Shown: in pieces, positions 19,797 through 32,513 of the stretch
How the letters are laid out: the number at the start of each line of letters is the position of its first letter
Position numbering within the stretch: the first letter of the stretch is position 1
Assembly (NCBI GenBank): GCA_964019055.1
Contig: OZ025206.1
Span: 18,834,860 to 18,898,859 of the forward strand
Length of the DNA stretch: 64,000 nt
DNA from: Anthopleura xanthogrammica
Lineage: Eukaryota; Cnidaria; Anthozoa; Actiniaria; Actiniidae
Direction: 5' to 3'
Notes under the pieces: model-generated
What the model saw: only the letters and a program-made list of their open reading frames with translations
Databases searched by the model: none
Told to the model about the DNA's origin: nothing
Translations under genes and position numbers: made by a program

Positions 19797-22637
19797 ATGG
19801 TAAGTTTTTTCTTTATCCCTTTTAAAAGTTCGTAAATCTTGGTCCAAAAATATTTTCTTATGCCTCGATGGCTAGGATTTTATGGGTTATATTTCAGAAT
19901 GATGATATTATAGCTTTGCAAATATGTACAAACGAAATAGTACAATGCTGCCTGCCATGCATGGTTATGCAGAAGCATCCTCCATTGCTCTAAGCTTACG
20001 TTGACTTCCACATGCTGACTAAATGGATACCAAAATTCTCCATATTGAAGAATATAAAGTCAAAAATCTCTATCAATGTTGCTCTATCTAACTTTTTGTC
20101 GTTATGTAACCTTGACAGACCATAGATTAGACTTCATCCTTAGACCCGGTGTAGATTGTACATGGATTTCAATACAAAAGTCTAAAGTACTAATCCACAA
20201 ATAGTTTGCGTTTTGATATCTTGTGTGGACAAGTATGATACATTAGAGGGCAAATCAAAGGTTTTATAGGTCCTCAAATGAAAATGTTTTTATAGAAACT
20301 ATTGTTTAAATCCTGGTTCAAATTATGGTAATGCTGAATGAGAATCACTAGAGTTATTTTACCTCAAAATCCCTCAGAGGGGTTCAATTAGCTGCAAATT
20401 GCTTACTATCAATCAGCTGGATGAATCCCATGAGTCTCATTACCAGCCCAGGGGCAGATCCAGGGGGAGGGTTGTGGGGTTGCAACCCCTTATGAAAATT
20501 TTGATTAGCTGGCTGACAGTGAGAGAATCATGGCTAACTAGAATTAGCCGATACTTTTGCCTTCAATGCCATCATACAACCCCCTGTTAAAAAGATCCTG
20601 GATCCGCCCCTGAATTCCGATACCATGTGTATCTTACCCTGGTTGTTTATCAGAACAATCTGCAGCTGTCACAGATATATACAACAGCCCCTGTTGAAAA
20701 AAAATTGGATCCGCCCGGCAACCTTTAGTGAAGGGCAAAAACTGCCCCCCAATGATTCAATCATCAATTTGCAATGTATTTTTCTACTGCTATTCAACTG
20801 GAAAAGTTCCTTGCAAGATCAAAAATGATGTAATGATATATATGTGCAGGGGCTGGGGTGGGTATTTCCCATCAGTTTTCATCTTATTATAAGAGGGCTT
20901 CAAGTCTGTGAGTTATATTGCCCCTCCCCTCCCCTCCCAACACCCCCCGAAAAAACAGCAAGCCATCTGCAGGATCTAAAATTATTAAAGCATATGGTAG
21001 TGTCGAAGGAAAAAGCATCGCAAAAAGCATGTGCTTCAAAATATAATTGCTTACAGAAATACTAAACTTAGAAGTGAAATATGAAATATACCTGAAAGTA
21101 GCTGCATGTATGTAACCCAAGTCTGATTTTATTTCATTTGTCAAAAATTATTGGGCCATCATTATTCTTATTTATTATGATATTCCAGGCTGGTGCTTTA
21201 AGAAGATTCAAGCCTCTTTTTGACAGAATACTGGTAGAAAAATTCCTTCCAGAAATGGTAAGTGAAATTTTTTAATTTTCAAAAAAACTCCTGTTCATTT
21301 GACAAAGGCTCAATTACTGTTACAGACAACAGGAACCATTTTCATGAAGGAAATAATTATTACATATCATTTTCTTGGTGTATTTAATGGAAAATTTACT
21401 GATTATCCAATATACTGTAGTCTATAACCAATTTTCCTCTATATCATCTGAAAGTCCAGATTATTATTCAGTACAAATAGCAAATGCATATCTTATACTT
21501 GATCTTTCTCTTAATTTCCACCTGGATATAATAAAACAAGAATTAATTTCAATATTTTATTGTCCTAAAATGTAAGAAAACAAAAGGAGGTGTTTTGCTG
21601 CCAGAAAAAAGTCTAGCCAAGGTTCTAGAAGGCACTGTTGTAGCAATTGGACCTGGATTGAAAGACAAGGTTAGTATATTCTAGCTAGTCTTGGTTTTGA
21701 ATCTTGTTTTGACATTGTCCTGTTATAACACAATTAAATACTTGAGGGGTAAAAGTCCTGTAGTTTCCCTTCTGTAGTCCCTACCTATAGACCCCTTGCT
21801 GCACTTTGGAATGCAACTCAATTTGAAGGACAAAACAATAGGATTCAATTCTCAAGAGATTGAAATTCTTTTGTTTTGTGCTCCAAATTGAGCTGCTTTG
21901 ATGTCACATGCTAGGGGTCTATTTACTGGGACTAACCTTCACATGCATGAACAGTCATTAAGTAGAAAGGAGGGATAGGAGGGCTGATGCATTTTGATAG
22001 AGGTTTTTTCCCTTTCCTGCTTAAGAAAAAAATGTTGGATCTCCCTTCATTAATACCTAGAGCTTTGCCCTTACAACTTTACAAAGAAAAAAAATAGTGA
22101 CCTCCCCCATCCCCCAAAGGCTTGCACAAATTTATTTGACTCTCCCTTTGAGATTGTATGAAAAACAATGACCCTCATCCCATTATATATAAATGCACCA
22201 TCCCTTCCTTTCTAAATAATAACAGTTCCCTAACCTTATTAAATTTTTAAAATACAAATCATTTCATTGATTCCAGGATGGGAAAAATGTCCCTGTAAGT
22301 GTTGATGTTGGTGACAAAGTTCTTCTACCTGAATTTGGAGGAACAAAAATCAATTTTGAAGATAAGGTAATTAAGTTTTTCTTTTTACTTCTTCACATAT
22401 TCCTATTTGAATCATAAGCTCATAATAATCACAAGAAAATAAAAGGATGATATTCCATTGAGTATGAGGTCACCTAACATTAAATTTATTGTTGTCAAAA
22501 AACCTTGCAAAATCAAGTTGGTCTATATCTTTACTAAAACATGCTTATATTATTAAACTCTCTCACAATTATTATCTTTTCAACAGGATTATCATATTTA
22601 TAGAGATGGTGATATTTTGGGTAAATTTGAAGACTGA
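19797..22637 (+). CDS. HSPE1: 10 kDa heat shock protein, mitochondrial (co-chaperonin HSP10), 101 aa
   Basis: Coding exons are 19797-19799 (the ATG alone), 21189-21257, 21577-21669, 22277-22366 and 22587-22637; all internal boundaries are phase 0. The protein begins M-AGALRRFKPLFDRILVE, continues KGGVLLPEKSLAKVLEGTVV, VSVDVGDKVLLPEFGGTK and ends DYHIYRDGDILGKFED. This is the full GroES fold at the usual length of about 100 residues. The mobile loop, which contacts HSP60, is around residues 20-35. It forms the seven-subunit lid of the HSP60 barrel in the mitochondrial matrix. The first intron follows the start codon directly (ATG|GTAAGT), so coding exon 1 contributes one residue and its UTR can be regulated separately. 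The acceptor before KTKGG is tgtaag, without a strong pyrimidine tract. Confidence 0.97.
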
Positions 22638-22960
22638 GCAACCAAAAGCTCCCCAAAAATATGCAGAACCATGGCAGAGCTGCTGCAGCTGACACTTAAT
22701 TATAATTACTGTCAGTTACACTAAAAATAGCTTGGATGTTTACTGCTTATATGAATGTACAGTGAACTTTTTCAAACTATTTGAATGTTAGGAGTTTTGT
22801 ATGAATTTTCTAATTATGTATGTATTGTAATTACTGCTAATATCTTCTTCTGAACGTTGTTTACTTGTAATAACTGATTTTGGGAGATTGTGCACTAAAA
22901 CAAGATTATCATTTTTTTGTTTTGTTATTTGTGTACTAGGCAGTGATTGCAAAACTGTGA

Positions 22961-22966
22961 AATAAA
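22961..22966 (+). terminator. Polyadenylation signal of HSP10
   Basis: AATAAA about 325 nt past the stop codon, in ctgtgaaataaaatttgac. Confidence 0.6.
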
Positions 22967-22969
22967 ATT

Positions 22970-25620
22970 TGACTTTTCCCTGTTATGACTTGAAGTGTCA
23001 AGTGTCATGCTTTTTTTATGTAACTCTAGCTCTCTTCAGTTGTTCTTTCATTTGTTGTTTCATAATCAGATTCTTTGATTCTGTCCCAAAATTGCTAAAA
23101 CTTAGGGACTGGCCATTATTTAAAAGGGGGGAGGCTGGTGCAAATAGAGGGGGGCAAGCATTTTTTATGCTCCAGAAAGGACAGGGCTAAGAGAGACAAA
23201 GGGTACTTTGAAGGAGAGTTCACGAAAATTTGTGCAAGCGAAAATCAAAATGCACCACCCCACCTGTAAATAAGGACCGGTCCTTAAAAAATGTGTTCTC
23301 GAAAATTTTATTGTTTGATCCTTTAATTTTTGATTTTTTATCACCTTTATCAACTTTGTTTTAGCCATAGAAATTTTCAATGATGGTAACCTTCCTTTTG
23401 CCTATTCTTGTATTTTTGGTTGTAAATAATATTTACAAAGTTATTCTTAAAATGGTTGGTTTTTGCTATACATTAGTCTACCCACTCAATTTTCCAGTCT
23501 CAGCTCACAACTTAAGTCATATCTCATAATTTTGAATGCAAGCACCACACCCCTTCCCTATTTCCGAGGGTGTCTTTGCGAGGTCATTTTATTTCCGGTA
23601 CAAGCACGAGATTTCCAGAGGACTGGTGAGCAGGAAGTACGTCACAGACAGGGGTGGGTGACGACATAAGTTAGCTAGTCGAGTTGATACGCGGCCATCT
23701 TCCCCTTGAGCCTATAACCGACTTTCCCTAATAATAGAGCAAATTTTATACAATATACGCCGATTTTTTAACAGTTCTTCATTACCACAAGGTAACATGG
23801 TTTCTTGGATATTCTGGAGCTGAATATTAAGGTAGGTTTCTTTCTCTACGGGAATGTATTATACTCAACTTCTTGGTGCTTCCTACAGGAATTTTGAGAT
23901 GTTGCAAGCAGTTTCTGCACGGAAACACGGTAGTTTCCTTGTCCAAAAATAATAATATTTCCACATTTAGTCACTTGAAAAACCTATACAATAGTTTCTC
24001 ATACTAAAGTGTCTGTATTAGTTATTGCTGGTATATCATTTTGCTGTTCTAGCCCACTCGAGCCCTTTAGAACATTTCAAGATGGATAAACTTATTAATG
24101 TTTGTGCTGTAAAGACGAAGTGTTACAAGACTTGATTTCGTAGAGTTTTATTACCAGAACTAAACTTTATTACATTCTTTATACCATTTAATTCATTTGT
24201 TCTCTAAATGACTTCCCAATTTGGTTTTGTTCCAATCAAATGAAATTTAAATCCAGGGGGCAATGCCTCTGTCTACACGACAAGTTGACTTTGAAGACAC
24301 CCTCAAATTTCAACTTTTTTCCATTTCCAGCCGGTACATAAAACATCTTGAAAAAAGTTCAAAACTACTATTAACAGTCATTTACTTCTTAAGCTTATTG
24401 GTTGAAGACTGCCGAAATTCCTTTTTCTATAAATTCTTAATCTCGTTGAGGTAGAAGCGGAAGTTCTTGTACTGATAGGTAAGCCGAGCAATAATTTGTC
24501 ATGATAAATGGATGGGAAATCTGCCGTGAAGTTTAGTAACCCAAACAACGACCAATACCGCATTTTTTTATTTATTAAATACACATCTTAATTAGTTCTT
24601 CAAAATCATAATTATCTTACTGTAATTTTTTGAGAGAATGAGATTATGGTCAGATGAGTAAGTTCAGAGCTGATGGAGAAATTTCTTACTTTGTTTCACT
24701 TTATTAACATTGACGTGCCTTAAAATAAATAATAAAATATATTGCTGTGAACAAGCAGGTTAGATTTGAATAAAAGATTAATGAATTGTTGGCCTATTAA
24801 CAAGGTTATTTGTAAATAAAGTTCAGACATGAACATTAAACTGAAAAATCAACCCAGTCATGTCTCAACTGATTCAGCAGTCTGTCCAAAAATCTGGCTA
24901 ATGAGTAACAAAGTTTTATTGTTTATATTATTATGTAAATTATTAATCGTATTTATTTCAGTTTGTTAGCTTTTTTTTTGAGAAATCATATTATTTTATG
25001 TGAAGAATCTTATTCTAATTGACAATGTTGAATGAATACAATATGTACATGTTTGTGTGTTCGTATATATGTGTACATTTTAAAATGAAATATTCATATA
25101 TTATGAAAAATATTTTATTTTTGTGTTGATTTCTAAAGGTACTGGTGTATAAACTTAAATTGCATGAATTGCTTTTATAAGAGAGTAATTGAAATCTTGC
25201 ATATGTTATATGTTATGTTATCGTTCATATCAATATAGCATGATAATGTTTTGCAATGTGGTGTATTAAGCTTAAACCAGCTACCGTACAGTATACAAAA
25301 CCCTTATGTATCGAAGCATAAGTAATCCTCCCCTTGCCAAGTATTCAGGAAACTACATTTAATTATAAAAATTAACCAATTGGTTTAAGAAATAGTTTGA
25401 TGTATTATTTGGGAGATATGTATGTGGGTATTAATAATGCATATTGGTTACATGTGATTACCTTATTGATTCAACAAAAAGATAAATTTGTTATGTAATT
25501 CTGATAAGGAAAGTTTAAGGAAAGTTGAAAGCTTTGTTATAATAAATTGAGTATAAGACTAAAGATAGTTCTAAAGAAATACTTTTGATTAGGGAATACT
25601 TTTGATTAGGGAATTTGATT
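22970..25620. other. Intergenic region; possible 5' non-coding exon of WIP near 23690-23831
   Basis: No coding exon is seen. The stretch ending ctgaatattaag|gtaggtttc near 23832 has a good donor and starts near a GCGGCCATCTTCC (YY1-like) motif at about 23690. It could be the first exon spliced to the WIP exon opened by ttttttccctag before 26676. The rest is AT-rich without visible structure. Confidence 0.35.
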
Positions 25621-25625
25621 TAGGG

Positions 25626-25905
25626 AAGCATGGGTGGCGTAGCGGTGAGAGCGCTCGCCTTTCACCAAGGGACCCAAGTTTGAGTCCCGCCGAGCTTGGT
25701 GTCGTATGTGAGTAGAGTTTCTAGTTGGTTCTCTCCTGTGCTTCGAGGGTTTTTCTCCGGGTTCTCCGGTTTTCCTCCCTCCTTAAGAATCAACTTCTAA
25801 AATTCCAATTGGAATAGATACAGTGGACGAATAGCTACTTCTGTAGAGGAGCCACTGCTAAATCATATTTATTTTTTATTTATTTTTTTATTTATTTATT
25901 TGATT
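25626..25905 (+). mobile_element. tRNA-derived SINE, near full length
   Basis: The head ggtggcgtagcggtgagagc matches a tRNA A box (TGGCGTAGCGG), and agtttgagtcccgcc matches the B box. The intervening ctttcacc resembles a tRNA-Glu anticodon loop. The body reads gtgtcgtatgtgagtagagt, ctctcctgtgcttcgagggt, ttctccgggttctccggtt and aatcaacttctaaaattcc. It ends in an (ATTT)n tail. Related copies lie at 61045, 29480, 15722, 32880 and, inverted, 48240. Confidence 0.88.
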
Positions 25906-26011
25906 AAATGTGTCTACACTTTAATCACTTTGGAACTTAATTATAATGAGAGAAGCAAAATTAAAAAAACCAGGTAGATGTAATAAAAGTAATGATAAAT
26001 TCACAGCATTT

Positions 26012-26210
26012 CCCAATCACTTGCGTGAAATTGTACACTTTGCCATTGCAACAAGGTAAGTTTTGGTGGATGTCAATCAATCACTTGAAAGCCTTGTGTT
26101 TTCTGACAATGTTATGGAAACACTTTGATTGATGTCCACCAAAATCTTATTTTGTTGTGACAGAAAATTGTATGATTTTGCTCATGTGATTAAGAAGTGT
26201 ACTTGTAAGC
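26012..26210. mobile_element. Foldback element of the tcaatcaa/ccaccaaaa family, copy 1
   Basis: The arm aaggtaagttttggtggatg, then tcaatcaa, is inverted as ttgattgatgtccaccaaaa, then tcttattttg. Outer parts (caatcacttgcgtgaaattg and its counterpart) pair as well. Related copies are at 36490-36692 and 59095-59285. Confidence 0.75.
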
Positions 26211-26739
26211 CTCCTTTGCCCAAATAGATTATAGAGCTGTTAAGTTTAGAGATATTTCCGGGTCCAACTGCTCATAAAAACCGCTAGCATAAATCAAAAA
26301 TGTTCTTAATGATTTAACACCCGCCTGAAACAGTTAGAAGTTGGACAACAAATCATTTCACAAAGAAAAAGTAAGAAAAATCTTTATAAAATCGTTTTTC
26401 GTTTTGGACCCGGATGTCGTTTTTCATTCAATTGATGTCACACTTAAAAGCTTTATAAAGAAGATAAGAATATTTTGCTAAAATGATATCTAGTGTTATG
26501 ACTTCATGCTTTATTAGTAAGATTTCGAAACTGAATTAGTTTGGCTAAGAAAATGATTTAGTGTAAACTTGAATGCTAAGGATGTTGTTTCTATATTTGT
26601 GTACAATCTTCAACAATTTTTGTGATTTCCTCTTTTAGTACATTTTGTTAATAACAGTGCTATTTTTTCCCTAGGTTTCTAACCAGGTGAAGAAAGGGGG
26701 GAGAAGTGCTACAAAGAAAAAGAAAATAAATCAATACAA

Positions 26740-29700
26740 ATGCCGCCGCCTCCCCCTCCCCCAGGGCCACCCCCACCCCCTGCTGGCCCTGCAGTCCCAC
26801 CAGGCGGTTACAAGAAGCCCCCTAAAGGTAGCGATAGAGGTGCATTATTGAGTCAAATCAATAAAGGATCCAGACTTAAAAAGGCCGTTACGAATGACAG
26901 AAGTGCTCCAACTGTAGGAAGTAAGTTCATTTTAATCAAATTTGAATATAATATTTGATTCACATACATTTGTATTACACATTTAGGGTGTATATCATTG
27001 TGATCAAGCCATGAATAAAAATTTTATCAGTGAAAGGATATAATATCACTTCACTGTAAACTGTAATTTTTGTTATTGTATTGGCCTAAATGTATAATAA
27101 GAGTCTGTCTTTTTTATTCACTCATTTTTCGTATCATATCCTTAATGAGGGAGTCTACAATTTAATATGGGACCTTGTAAATAAGAACAATATTAAGCTC
27201 TTAATGTTATAATCTCTATATACAACTATTTCACAAAAGGTCGAAGGGAAGGATAGCAAATGAAAATTTAAGAAGATTTGCGATTGCTGGACCGAAAGTA
27301 ACTGTGGGGTAATAAGAATTTCTTTTTATCCATTTCTTAAACATTGTCAATGTCCAATATTTGTTTGCACGCAGGCATGAAGTTAATATTTGACTAAGTG
27401 TCTTCTGCGAAGTTGTCAATGTCATCCAAGGAGTTCACTGAATGGTGCAGGCATTGTTTACTGTAGGTGTTTAAGAAATGAATATCAAGAAATTCTTATT
27501 ACCCCACAGTTCCTTTCGGTCATACAATCGCCAATCACTGATTGCCATTTGCTGTTTTCCCCTTCAACCTTTTGACAAATGAATCACAGATTAATCTTAT
27601 ATCACATTTATAAGTTTTATCTCATTATTTAGAGTAACAACCAGCTGTGCGAAAAATTAAGCGTGAAAAGGATTGTTTTTGCAATTTGAGAGGCCCTCGC
27701 CAAAAGGCATATATCTCATGGAATTCGGGATGAATAGCAAAGAATTGCTTTATTTATTTTTATATATTGAAAACATGTGTTTTTATATTGGGAAGATACT
27801 TGGAGCTAGGGCCACTTGGCTAGACATTGAAGTGCACTGTGATTGGTCGGTTCATATGTGCACTGGACACCTGGAAGTTTGCTTGTTAATTATCAACTTT
27901 ATCAAAGTGTCCTTCCCAATATTGTTAATTTATTTATTGAATGGCCATTATTTTTAGCCCAGTTAAAATTATTTTTATATTATCTTAATTTTGTCATACT
28001 TCTATTCTTTTTTAGATGTTAAGAAACCTAGTAGCGGTGGAAGTGTAAATGGAACAGGTGGCGGAGGTGGTGGTGGTGGTGGTGGCGGTGGTGGCGGTGG
28101 TGGTGGAATGGGTGGTGGAATGGGTGGTGGACTAGGTGGACTGTTTGCAGGAGGAATGCCCAGATTGAAACCTGCAGGAGAAAGAAAACCAGCTGGCTCT
28201 GGAGGTTAGTCATTAGACTGAAATTAAAAACATTGAACATTTTTTTCACACTTCTAAATTTCTATTTTGTATGCCTCAGTGCCTGTTTTTTTTTTTTTCA
28301 TTTTCATTTCATTTTGAGAGCACATTTTATTTATTCAGACTCATTTATTTATTTGCAATCAACTGACTGACTCCCGGTAATTGATTGATGGATTTAGTAA
28401 TTGAGAAAAGTTACAGTAAATGTGAAATTAGCTCACATATGATTGTTGTTTTTTTCCCATTAGGAGCAAGAGGACCAGCAATGAAACCTCCAGGATTTAG
28501 AGCCCCAGCTCACAATACAGTTAAGAGTAATGCACCCACAGCCAACAGAAATGGACCCCCTAAGTTTGGGGCACATCCTGCATTACCAGGAAAACCATCA
28601 CCCGGAGGACCACCTCCTCCACCTCCCAGTAGATCTAATGACAGAATACAAAGTATGCGCCCACCACCACCTGGTAGACATCCATCTGCAGGTGGCTTTC
28701 CTCCACCACCTCCTCCAGATAGGTCAACTGGAGGAGCCCCACCACCTCCACCTGATAGGTCATTTGGTGGACCCCCACCTCCTCCACCCAGTAGGTCAAT
28801 TGGGGGACCTCCGCCTTCACCAGACAGATCATCTGGGGCACCACCACCCCCACCTCCATCAAGAAATGAGAATAGGCCACTTCCTCCTCCTCCATCTGGG
28901 TCAGCAAGACCTTTACCAGCTACACCACAGGGTGGAGGCCGGCCTTTACCTCCTCCTCCAGGACGACAAGGCCCAGGATCATCTGGGCCACCACCACCAC
29001 ATCCAGGAAAAGGTCCTCCATCATTTCAGCCACCTCCGCCAAGCAACCAATCAAAGCAACCTCCCCCACCTCCAAGACGAGGTCCTCAAGCTCCACCTCC
29101 TCCTCCATCAAGGGCACCACCACCTCCGCAGAGCAGACCACCAGGCCAAGCTCCTCCACCTCCACCAAGTCGAGACATGACAGGACCATCACCTGGAAAG
29201 CCACCAACCCCCCCTCCACAACGTTTTAATGCCCCTCCACCTCCCCCACCTTCACATCGTTCTCCTAATTCAGGACCTGGGGGACATCCTCCACCACCTC
29301 CTAGTAGGGGTCCTCCACAGAGAACAGGAGCTCCTCCTCCTCCACCATCTGGTCCAAGACCAAACATGTCAAATGGACCATTACCACCTGGATCAAGAAA
29401 TTCTCTACCTCCTCCGCCAACAAACTTAATTTCAGGTTAGTGTGTTGATACTTTATGTGTGTGAATAGCAGGGCTATTTGAAGCACAGGTTACATAGCAG
29501 TGTGAGCGTTCACCTCCCACCCATGCAACCAGGTTTGTGTCCCGACAGGCTTGATGTTGTACATGAGTAGAGTTTCTTGATTCTCTTCTGTGCTTTGAGG
29601 GTTTTTCTCTGGTTCTCCAGTTTTCCTCCCTCTGCAAAATTCAACTTCTAAATTCTAATTTGATCCAGAAGGGCCTACATGAAAATTACTCTATGTAATT

Positions 29701-31483
29701 CTAGTAACCCTAGCAAATAGCCCACTTTGGATATTCTGGTTGAGTTATCACACACAAAGTAATTCAAGGCGAGGGTGCGGGAAAACAAAAGAATTTATTA
29801 GGATTACTCCATTGTTTCCCAGGAGCCTCGTCTTAGAATGCTTGGTGCGTGATAACCCAACCAGAATATCGAAAGTGGGCTATTGTGATATTGTGAAAGA
29901 GGGCTATAACAAAGTATATGAAACAATGGATTCAGGGTTCTCAATAGAAGCCGGCAGTCGGTGAAAATCGCCGGTTATAGCTTAATAATCGCCGGTTAAT
30001 TATGAATCATTCGCAAAATATTTGGCTGTTATCTTATGAACGCAGCTCCGGCTACTTGACATGCATCATACGTTTACTTTGTGAACTACTGAGAACCCTG
30101 TGGATTACAGCTTTTAACAGGAAAATGAATCATAATAAAATGAAATTTTGAGTTCAGTGATCTGTTTCATATTATAAAATCTTCTTTCTTTCTTTTTATT
30201 TTTCTTGCTCATGTTTCACTTGTTTAGAATGATTGCTTCTAAGCAAAAACTGTGTTAAACAGCAAAAACTGTGCTATGGAATCGTCTCCCTCAATCAATT
30301 CGCTCTTGTGATGATTTTTCCCATTTCAAAAGAGGTCTTAAAACATTCTTATTCACTTGTGCTTTTGATTAGTCTTATCATTTTAACACACCTTAAAATG
30401 TTTTCTTATTTGGATTTTATAAATAATATAATAAATATAAAATTATAAAAAATATATAATTTGTTTTGCATTATTTGATATTGTCTATATTTATTGAAAT
30501 TGAAATTATAATGTATAGTGTATTCTTTTTAAATATTATAAATATTATTTCTGTACTTTTAACCCAATTTTTATATACCAGCAATAAACTTTCTTTTTAT
30601 ACAGCCTGTAAAGCGTCTTTGAACTAAAGGATATTGGCGCTATATAAACTAACCCTTATTATTATTATTATTATTATTATTAAACAATATCCTTTTTCCT
30701 TTCAGGTGATTTTGAAAGTAGATTCCCTTTTACTTCAGTAAATGAGCTCCCTCCACCAGAAACGTATGTGGAAACACAAAAGACTTACCCAAGTCACACT
30801 GCTCAGAAAACAAAAGGTTTGTTTGTAGTGAGATTAACTGAATTTCCACTGAATTACCATTCTGCAGTGCTATGTGCTGACCGAGACAACAGTCACAACA
30901 GGGAAATTGGGCAATAGACCACGGATATCAATCAAACAAATTGCTCAGCACCTTTACATACTGTGATTGATGGCAGCGTATTGCTAACGTCTATGCCGCG
31001 TCTGTTGTCTCGATCAGCACATTCATCACTTTCCATACATTGGTTCACTGGTCAAACACAAACAATTCAGTCAAGCCTTCAAGGTTTAAATTTTAATAAT
31101 CCTTTGAAACTACCTTGGAGACTCACTTGAATGCTTTGTCTGTGACCAGTGAACCAATGTATGGAAAATGTTGAATAGCAATGAACTGGATTTTCCATTC
31201 AATAAAAGTGAAGTGATATCACTTACTGTTGTTGGCACATCACTTGCATTTGACCAATCACCTATCAGATATCTTTATTATCTCATATTTTTAACACTTG
31301 AATTTCAAATGGGATGTTTTAAGATGTAAAAATATTCTTGAGTCGTAAAATTTATTCTTAGTACTTTTTCTTTTTTAAGGTGGAAATCAGCGACCTCCAT
31401 CAGCACCTATGAGGGGTGCTCCACCGCCTCCGCCCCCTCCAATGAGAGGAGCACCTCCGCCGCCGCCTCCTCCACCTCGTTAA
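26740..31483 (+). CDS. WIPF1: WAS/WASL-interacting protein (WIP, verprolin family), 518 aa
   Basis: Coding exons are 26740-26920, 28016-28204, 28464-29435, 30706-30816 and 31380-31483, all joined in phase 1. The protein begins with a polyproline profilin-type stretch, then a WH2 actin-binding motif at 32-52 (DRGALLSQINKGSRLKKAVT, with LKKAV in place of LKKT). A glycine-rich linker (about 70-105) ends in LGGLFAGGMPRL, which is conserved in WIP. A long proline-rich region follows with many PPPPPxR repeats for SH3 and profilin partners. Near the C-terminus GDFESRFPFTSVNELPPPET (about 448-467), then YVETQKTYPS, is the block that binds the WASP/N-WASP EVH1 domain. It stabilises WASP and couples it to actin assembly. 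The 5' acceptor before 26676 shows that a non-coding exon lies upstream. Vertebrates have three paralogues; which one this equals cannot be said, and the symbol marks the family. Confidence 0.95.
27232..27575. mobile_element. Inverted-repeat element in WIP intron 1
   Basis: The arms are about 105 bp: caaaaggtcgaagggaagga ... ctgtggggtaataagaattt on the left, and the inverse aaattcttattaccccacag ... cccttcaaccttttg on the right. No coding sequence lies between them. Confidence 0.82.
27645..27880 (+). repeat. Dispersed repeat family B, copy 1
   Basis: Shares blocks with 37760-38290: ccagctgt, attaagc, ttgcaatttgag, gagctagggcc, tgtgattggtc and cactggacacctgg. It lies in WIP intron 1. Confidence 0.75.
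29480..29690 (+). mobile_element. Diverged SINE copy in WIP intron 3
   Basis: tgtgagcgttcacctcccac and aggtttgtgtcccgac correspond to the tRNA head and B box. acatgagtagagtttcttg, ctttgagggtttttctctgg and ttcaacttctaaattc follow the 25626 SINE. Confidence 0.75.
29717..29886. mobile_element. Inverted-repeat element in WIP intron 3
   Basis: tagcccactttggatattct, then ggttgagttatcac (29717) is inverted as gtgataacccaaccagaata, then tcgaaagtgggcta (to about 29883). Confidence 0.8.
30262..30682 (+). mobile_element. LINE 3' end with (ATT)n tail
   Basis: 30262-30372 translates as AKTVLWNRLPQSIRSCDDFS, then HFKRGLKTFLFTCAFD and a stop. This is the C-terminal LWNxLPxxIR...FKxxLKTFLF signature of non-LTR retrotransposon reverse transcriptases. 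The tail carries gtaaagcgtctttgaactaa, ggcgctatataaac and an (att)n run, also typical of these elements. The 5' part is absent. Confidence 0.85.
31026..31171. mobile_element. Inverted-repeat element, copy 2 of the 7216 family
   Basis: Left end cactttccatacattggttc; right end gaaccaatgtatggaaaatg. It is much shorter than the 7216-7636 copy. It lies in the last WIP intron. Confidence 0.8.
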
Positions 31484-31864
31484 AAAAATTACTATCCTCA
31501 AGATAGACATTGGGAGAAGAATTAATGAGCTTTAGATTTAGCATGATGATGAAAAAGTCACCCAGATGATGAATGGTTTAGTGATTTTAAGATATTAATG
31601 CTCATGACAAAAAGTGATATCATGACAATATTTGAATGCTATTCCCAGGACAATGATTATGGGAGTACAAAATAATTGATGCATTGATCAGTACACAATA
31701 GACCTGTTTACTGGTCGATGTTAATGCATTGTGGAATTGTTTTTTGCAATGTTCGTATCTTTTATATTCTGTAAATTTTCAAAGTATAAGTATAGGCGTG
31801 TTCTTAAAAGTCTCGAATGGAACCGAACAAAATTATTAGCATCTTCAACATATATTTGTTTGTA

Positions 31865-31870
31865 AATAAA
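31865..31870 (+). terminator. Polyadenylation signal of WIP
   Basis: AATAAA about 380 nt past the stop codon. Confidence 0.5.
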
Positions 31871-31879
31871 TATTTGGAG

Positions 31880-32510
31880 ATAATATTAGTACCTGCATAC
31901 TTTAAGCCAAAAAAATATTTTTTAATTTCTAAATTGATATGAAATACCGATGCTTCGTTTAGTTCTTTTTATACTAGTTGAATTTGATTTTACCTTCAGA
32001 AACGAAAAAATGAAATCCTGCATGGAAGAATTGATTGTTGTAATTGTCAGCAATGACTGTAGGAGCAGATTTCATGTGAGCGGAAAACATGATGACATTT
32101 GATTGGTTTGCGGCGTAAGCCAATCAGAAGGCATGGTATGGCCATTTGTTTCCCACTAGTACGAAATTCATTCAATCAAAATAGTTAGTTGGGGCACATT
32201 TCACGCGAGAGGGGAAAGTGTTGGCACTTGAATGGTTTCCACTTTGAGCCAATAGGACGACAAGCCGGTGGGAGGATTAATGTACATCCTCCAATCATAT
32301 TGCTGGAATATATAGTATAGCATGGCACTATATTTCCCACTTGTACGAAATATGCTCGATCAATATAGTACGTGCTGTCAATCAGTTATTTTGTGAAAAT
32401 GAATACTATTCTATATTTTATGAATTTAATGGATGGATTTAACTAACGTGATGAAGTACTTCTAGCTAACCTGCAGTGTCTGTGGCCCGAAATATGTAGT
32501 TTTTTTGTGT
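31880..32510. other. Intergenic region, no gene seen
   Basis: It holds loosely repeated ttcatgtgagcgg.../ttcacgcgagaggg... and ccaatca/ccaatag blocks with similar flanks (cccactagtacgaaat near 32152 and cccacttgtacgaaat near 32336). This looks like a decayed tandem duplication. Confidence 0.45.
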
Positions 32511-32513
32511 GAC

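Noticed and set aside
25626..25700. Possible functional tRNA gene
   Set aside because: A and B boxes are present, but the cloverleaf cannot be completed and the sequence continues into a SINE body with an ATTT tail.
28530..29367. ORFs in other frames over the WIP proline-rich exon (His/Leu-rich plus, Gly-rich and Glu/Val-rich minus)
   Set aside because: Shadows of low-complexity proline codons. The WIP frame has conserved motifs and correct splicing.
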